A DNA stretch of 64,000 bases from Clostridium gallinarum (GTDB taxonomy: Bacteria > Bacillota > Clostridia > Clostridiales > Clostridiaceae): the NCBI RefSeq assembly GCF_014836325.1, contig NZ_JACSQZ010000004.1, positions 35,219 to 99,218 of the forward strand. Reading direction: 5' to 3'. Under the pieces are notes generated by a model that worked only from the letters and a program-made list of their open reading frames with translations, was not told the origin of the DNA and did not search any database. Positions 61,607 to 64,000 of this stretch are shown piece after piece; position 1 is the stretch's first letter, and every line of letters starts with the position of its first letter. A program made the translations under genes and the position numbers.

Positions 61607-62248
61607 ATGGAAAACTTTAAGGCAGTAATTTTTGATTTAGATGGTACTTTAATAGATTCTATGGGTGTATGGGCTAAAATAGATGAAGAATATCTTTCTT
61701 CATTTGGACACGTTGTTCCCGAAAATTTACAAGAAGAAATAACCCATTTAACCCTTAGTGAAACAGCTAATTATTTTAAATTAAAATTTAATATAAAAGA
61801 TGAAGTTTCAGCTATAATTGCTAAATGGCATGAAATGGCCTTATCTCATTATTCAAATAATATTAAATTAAAAGATAGTGTTGTTGATTTTTTAAATCTT
61901 TTAAAGGAAAAAAATATAAAAATTGCTCTAGCAACAAGTAATTCTATCCCACTACTAGAAGCAACATTAAAAAATAATAATATTTATCACTATTTTGATG
62001 CTATAACAACTACAGAAGAAGTAAATAAATCTAAAGATAATCCTGATATATATCTTTTATCTGCAAAAAAACTTAATGTACAACCTAAAGATTGTTTAGT
62101 ATTTGAAGATATTGTACAAGCTGTAAAAGGAGCAAAAAAAGCTGGAATGACAGTTTATGCAATTTATGATAAAAGCTCTGAAAGTCAAAAGGATGAATTA
62201 ACTAAATTAGCCGACAAATATATATTAGGATTTAATGAATTATTATAA
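61607..62248 (+). CDS. HAD-superfamily phosphatase/phosphomutase (beta-phosphoglucomutase-like)
   Basis: A 213-residue HAD hydrolase of subfamily IA. Motif I is FDLDGTLIDS with the nucleophilic aspartate, motif II ALATSNS, and motifs III/IV KKLNVQPKDCLVFEDI. The cap domain (residues 15-80) is helical as in beta-phosphoglucomutase and sugar phosphatases. The substrate cannot be given. The start follows AAAGGAGG. It is monocistronic and convergent with the parvulin gene. Confidence 0.9.
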   Translation: MENFKAVIFDLDGTLIDSMGVWAKIDEEYLSSFGHVVPENLQEEITHLTLSETANYFKLKFNIKDEVSAIIAKWHEMALSHYSNNIKLKDSVVDFLNLLKEKNIKIALATSNSIPLLEATLKNNNIYHYFDAITTTEEVNKSKDNPDIYLLSAKKLNVQPKDCLVFEDIVQAVKGAKKAGMTVYAIYDKSSESQKDELTKLADKYILGFNELL

Positions 62249-62261
62249 TTTTACTATTAAT

Positions 62262-62291
62262 AATAAAGGAGCTGATAACAGCTCCTTTATT
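62262..62291. terminator. Bidirectional terminator between HAD and parvulin genes
   Basis: A 12-bp stem (AATAAAGGAGCT/AGCTCCTTTATT) with a 6-base loop between convergent stops. Confidence 0.85.
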
Positions 62292-62292
62292 A

Positions 62293-63039
62293 TTATGCTC
62301 TAGTTACTCCATGTTTCTTTTCTAATTCTTTTACAACATCTAAATACTTTCTTTCTTGTGCTTCTTGAAGTAATTTGTTTACTATTTGAGGTTTAACTTC
62401 ATCAAATTTCATTTCTACGCCATCATTTCTTTGTTCTACCTTTACTAAATGATAACCAAATTGAGTTTGTACAGGTTCACTTACAACATTAAGATCTAGA
62501 TTAAATGCTGCCTCTTCAAATTCAGGAACCATCATTCCTCTACCAAACGCCCCTAAATTTCCACCTTCTTCTTTTGATGGACAAGTAGAATATTTAAGCG
62601 CTGCTTCTTCAAAAGTTATTTCATTATTATCAATTTCTTTCTTTATTTGTTCACATAATTCTTTTGTATCAACTAATATATGTTTAGCTGTAACAGTAGG
62701 TGCTTGTGTAAATTGAGCTTTATTATTGTTATAATAATTTAACGCATCTTTATCAGTAACTGTAACTTCTAATAATAATTTATTTAAAGTTAATTGTGTT
62801 AATATATCCTTTTCTGCTTGTTTTACATTATCTCTGTATTCCTCAGTATCATCAATTTTTAATTCTTTTCCTAAAATATTTATTAACTCAAATGATACAA
62901 GTTGCTCTAATAGTTGCTTTTTTGCTTCTTCTGTACTAAAATATGCTCTCTTATCTTCTGGATATCTTGATATTACATTTTGTAAATCTGATTCCCTTAT
63001 TTCTTTCCCTGCAACTGTTGCTAAAATCTTATTTTCCAT
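62293..63039 (-). CDS. Parvulin-type peptidyl-prolyl isomerase without signal peptide
   Basis: A 248-residue protein. The N-terminal half (residues 1-110) is a helical SurA/trigger-factor-like chaperone region, followed by a rotamase domain (about 115-205) with the signatures AKHILVDT, ALKYSTCPSKEEGGNLGAFGRGMMVPEFEEAAF and FGYHLVKVEQ. Related PrsA proteins are exported lipoproteins, but this one starts MENKILATVAGKEIRESDL and has no signal or lipobox, so it is probably a cytoplasmic foldase. The start follows AAAGGAG. Confidence 0.9.
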   Translation of the reverse strand: MENKILATVAGKEIRESDLQNVISRYPEDKRAYFSTEEAKKQLLEQLVSFELINILGKELKIDDTEEYRDNVKQAEKDILTQLTLNKLLLEVTVTDKDALNYYNNNKAQFTQAPTVTAKHILVDTKELCEQIKKEIDNNEITFEEAALKYSTCPSKEEGGNLGAFGRGMMVPEFEEAAFNLDLNVVSEPVQTQFGYHLVKVEQRNDGVEMKFDEVKPQIVNKLLQEAQERKYLDVVKELEKKHGVTRA

Positions 63040-63207
63040 TTAAATAATCTCCTTTAATTTTAATTTATTAACATAATTAATTATAACAGAGTTTATATTT
63101 AAATATATAAATTTTCCTCAATAAATCCAAATTTTCTATAATTACTCCTATTTATTGATAATAATTATTATTAGTATTATAATTATTATTATAAAGGAGG
63201 TATTACA

Positions 63208-63660
63208 ATGGAAATAGGACAATTAGCACCAGATTTTACACTTATGGGATCCGATGGAAAAAATCATAGTTTAAGTGATTATAAAGGTAAGAAAGTTATA
63301 TTATACTTTTATCCAAAAGATAATACACCAGGTTGCACTACTGAAGCATGTGACTTCAGAGATAATATTAATGAGATAAATAATTTAAATGCAGTGGTTA
63401 TTGGAGTAAGTAAAGATAACTTAAATTCTCATAATAAATTTATCGAAAAATTTAATCTGCCATTTCTTCTTTTAAGTGATGAAGAAAAAACTGTATGTAA
63501 CCTATACGATGTAATTAAAGAGAAAAATATGTATGGTAAAAAAGTTCTTGGAATTGAAAGAAGTACATTTATAATTAATGAAGATGGAATTCTTATAAAA
63601 GAATTTAGAAAAGTTAAAGTCAAAGGACATATTGAAGAAGTTTTAAATGAAATTAAATAG
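63208..63660 (+). CDS. bcp: Thiol peroxidase, peroxiredoxin of the BCP family
   Basis: A 150-residue peroxiredoxin that reduces hydrogen and organic peroxides using thioredoxin. The active site PGCTTEACDFRD holds the peroxidatic cysteine and, five residues on, the resolving cysteine, the atypical 2-Cys pattern of BCP. IGQLAPDFTLMGSDGK and LLSDEEKTVCNLYDV are further family features. The start follows AAAGGAGG. A strong terminator follows directly. With the flavodiiron fusion it forms the oxygen and peroxide defence encoded here. Confidence 0.95.
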   Translation: MEIGQLAPDFTLMGSDGKNHSLSDYKGKKVILYFYPKDNTPGCTTEACDFRDNINEINNLNAVVIGVSKDNLNSHNKFIEKFNLPFLLLSDEEKTVCNLYDVIKEKNMYGKKVLGIERSTFIINEDGILIKEFRKVKVKGHIEEVLNEIK

Positions 63661-63662
63661 AA

Positions 63663-63695
63663 AAATTACAGCTATAATTAATATAGCTGTAATTT
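63663..63695 (+). terminator. Terminator after bcp
   Basis: A perfect 13-bp stem (AAATTACAGCTAT and complement) followed by TTTTT. Confidence 0.92.
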
Positions 63696-63719
63696 TTTTA
63701 GCATAATTTTTTTATAAAA

Positions 63720-63852
63720 AAGTGTTAAAATATCATATCCAGGTTCAGCCTTACAGCTCCAAGCCACCTTGCTATGATATTTTAACACTTCAAAACTGAA
63801 GGAAGGAAAGTATAAATAGTTAATAATAAGGCGTAACTTTTTATACTTTCCT
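63720..63852. repeat. Conserved-loop double hairpin element, copy 3
   Basis: Hairpin I (63720-63790) has a perfect 18-bp stem of different sequence (AAGTGTTAAAATATCATA) around a 35-base loop that retains GCTCCAAGCCACC. The linker ACTGAAGGAAGG matches copy 1. Hairpin II (63804-63852) pairs AGGAAAGTATAAA with its complement. Confidence 0.78.
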
Positions 63853-63861
63853 AGATATTAA

Positions 63862-63885
63862 AAAAGAAATAAATATTATATTCCT
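63862..63885. repeat. Truncated copy of the conserved-loop element
   Basis: AAAAGAAATAAATATTATAT followed by TCCTG matches the left arm and loop start of copies 1 and 2 (about 22 of 25 bases), then stops. The rest of the element is missing. Confidence 0.6.
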
Positions 63886-63895
63886 GTAAAATAAA

Positions 63896-63921
63896 AAAGC
63901 ATTAACTTATGTTAATGCTTT
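63896..63921 (-). terminator. Terminator after tRNA-Phe
   Basis: An 11-bp stem (AAAGCATTAAC/GTTAATGCTTT) followed by TTTATTTT on the minus strand. Confidence 0.88.
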
Positions 63922-63925
63922 TTTC

Positions 63926-64000
<75 letters not shown>

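Overview
This is a chromosomal window from a low-GC, spore-forming Firmicute, most likely Clostridium sensu stricto. The DNA is very AT-rich, with strong AGGAGG-type ribosome binding sites and short U-tailed terminators. Many gene neighbourhoods match those of Bacillus and Clostridium: dnaE-pfkA-pykA, rapZ-yvcK-whiA, ftsE-ftsX-ctpB-minJ-uvrB-uvrA, acpS-lolA-like-mazEF, and abrB-rsmI-trmN6-like. An AbrB homologue with a Spo0A-type box upstream fits a sporulating clostridium. The species cannot be named from the sequence alone. Almost all genes lie on the minus strand. There are no rRNA genes, no CRISPR array, no prophage and no insertion sequence.

Layout. 1-3370: a heterodimeric ABC exporter (one half cut by the window edge) with a thioredoxin-like protein. 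3679-8040: rlmD and the glycolytic pair pfkA-pykA, with a CggR-type operator in the pfkA leader. 8480-13278: dnaE, interrupted by a 1.24-kb group I intron that carries a LAGLIDADG homing endonuclease. 13445-18098: whiA, an orphan AgrC-like kinase, yvcK and rapZ. 18295-23368: AIM24 and LURP-one proteins, murB, uvrC and an RmlC-like epimerase. 23729-27065: a PBP, RodA/FtsW and FHA cell-wall operon. 27141-34941: uvrA with a LexA box, a decayed ECF sigma/anti-sigma pair, a radical SAM protein, uvrB and an esterase. 35098-43261: minJ-like, ctpB, ftsX, ftsE, two YitT transporters and a two-subunit transketolase. 43529-47317: mazEF, nnr, acpS and small proteins. 47766-50396: a flavodiiron-rubredoxin-reductase fusion. 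50471-56833: ssb, a YihY-family protein, a mutarotase, a cyclase and a nuclease-helicase. 57233-64000: abrB, rsmI, a methyltransferase, an NlpC/P60 hydrolase, tRNA-Pro, a HAD phosphatase, a parvulin, bcp and tRNA-Phe.

How the genes fit together. The window is mainly housekeeping: nucleotide excision repair (uvrA, uvrB, uvrC), replication (dnaE, ssb), cell division and wall synthesis (ftsEX, ctpB, minJ-like, rodA, pbp, FHA, murB, rapZ/yvcK/whiA, NlpC/P60), central carbon flow (pfkA, pykA, transketolase) and oxygen or peroxide defence (flavodiiron fusion, bcp, thioredoxin). Regulatory sites visible in the DNA tie several of these to known circuits: LexA to uvrA, CggR to pfkA-pykA, and Spo0A to abrB.

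The less ordinary content lies between and inside genes. (1) The dnaE intron sits within a few bases of the place where cyanobacterial DnaE carries its split intein. (2) A family of hairpin elements has covarying stems and a conserved unpaired loop. (3) A second family of palindromic intergenic repeats has an end that merges with the Shine-Dalgarno sequence of the next gene. (4) An ECF sigma gene has been reduced to its two ends. No clearly new multi-gene defence or metabolic system was found.
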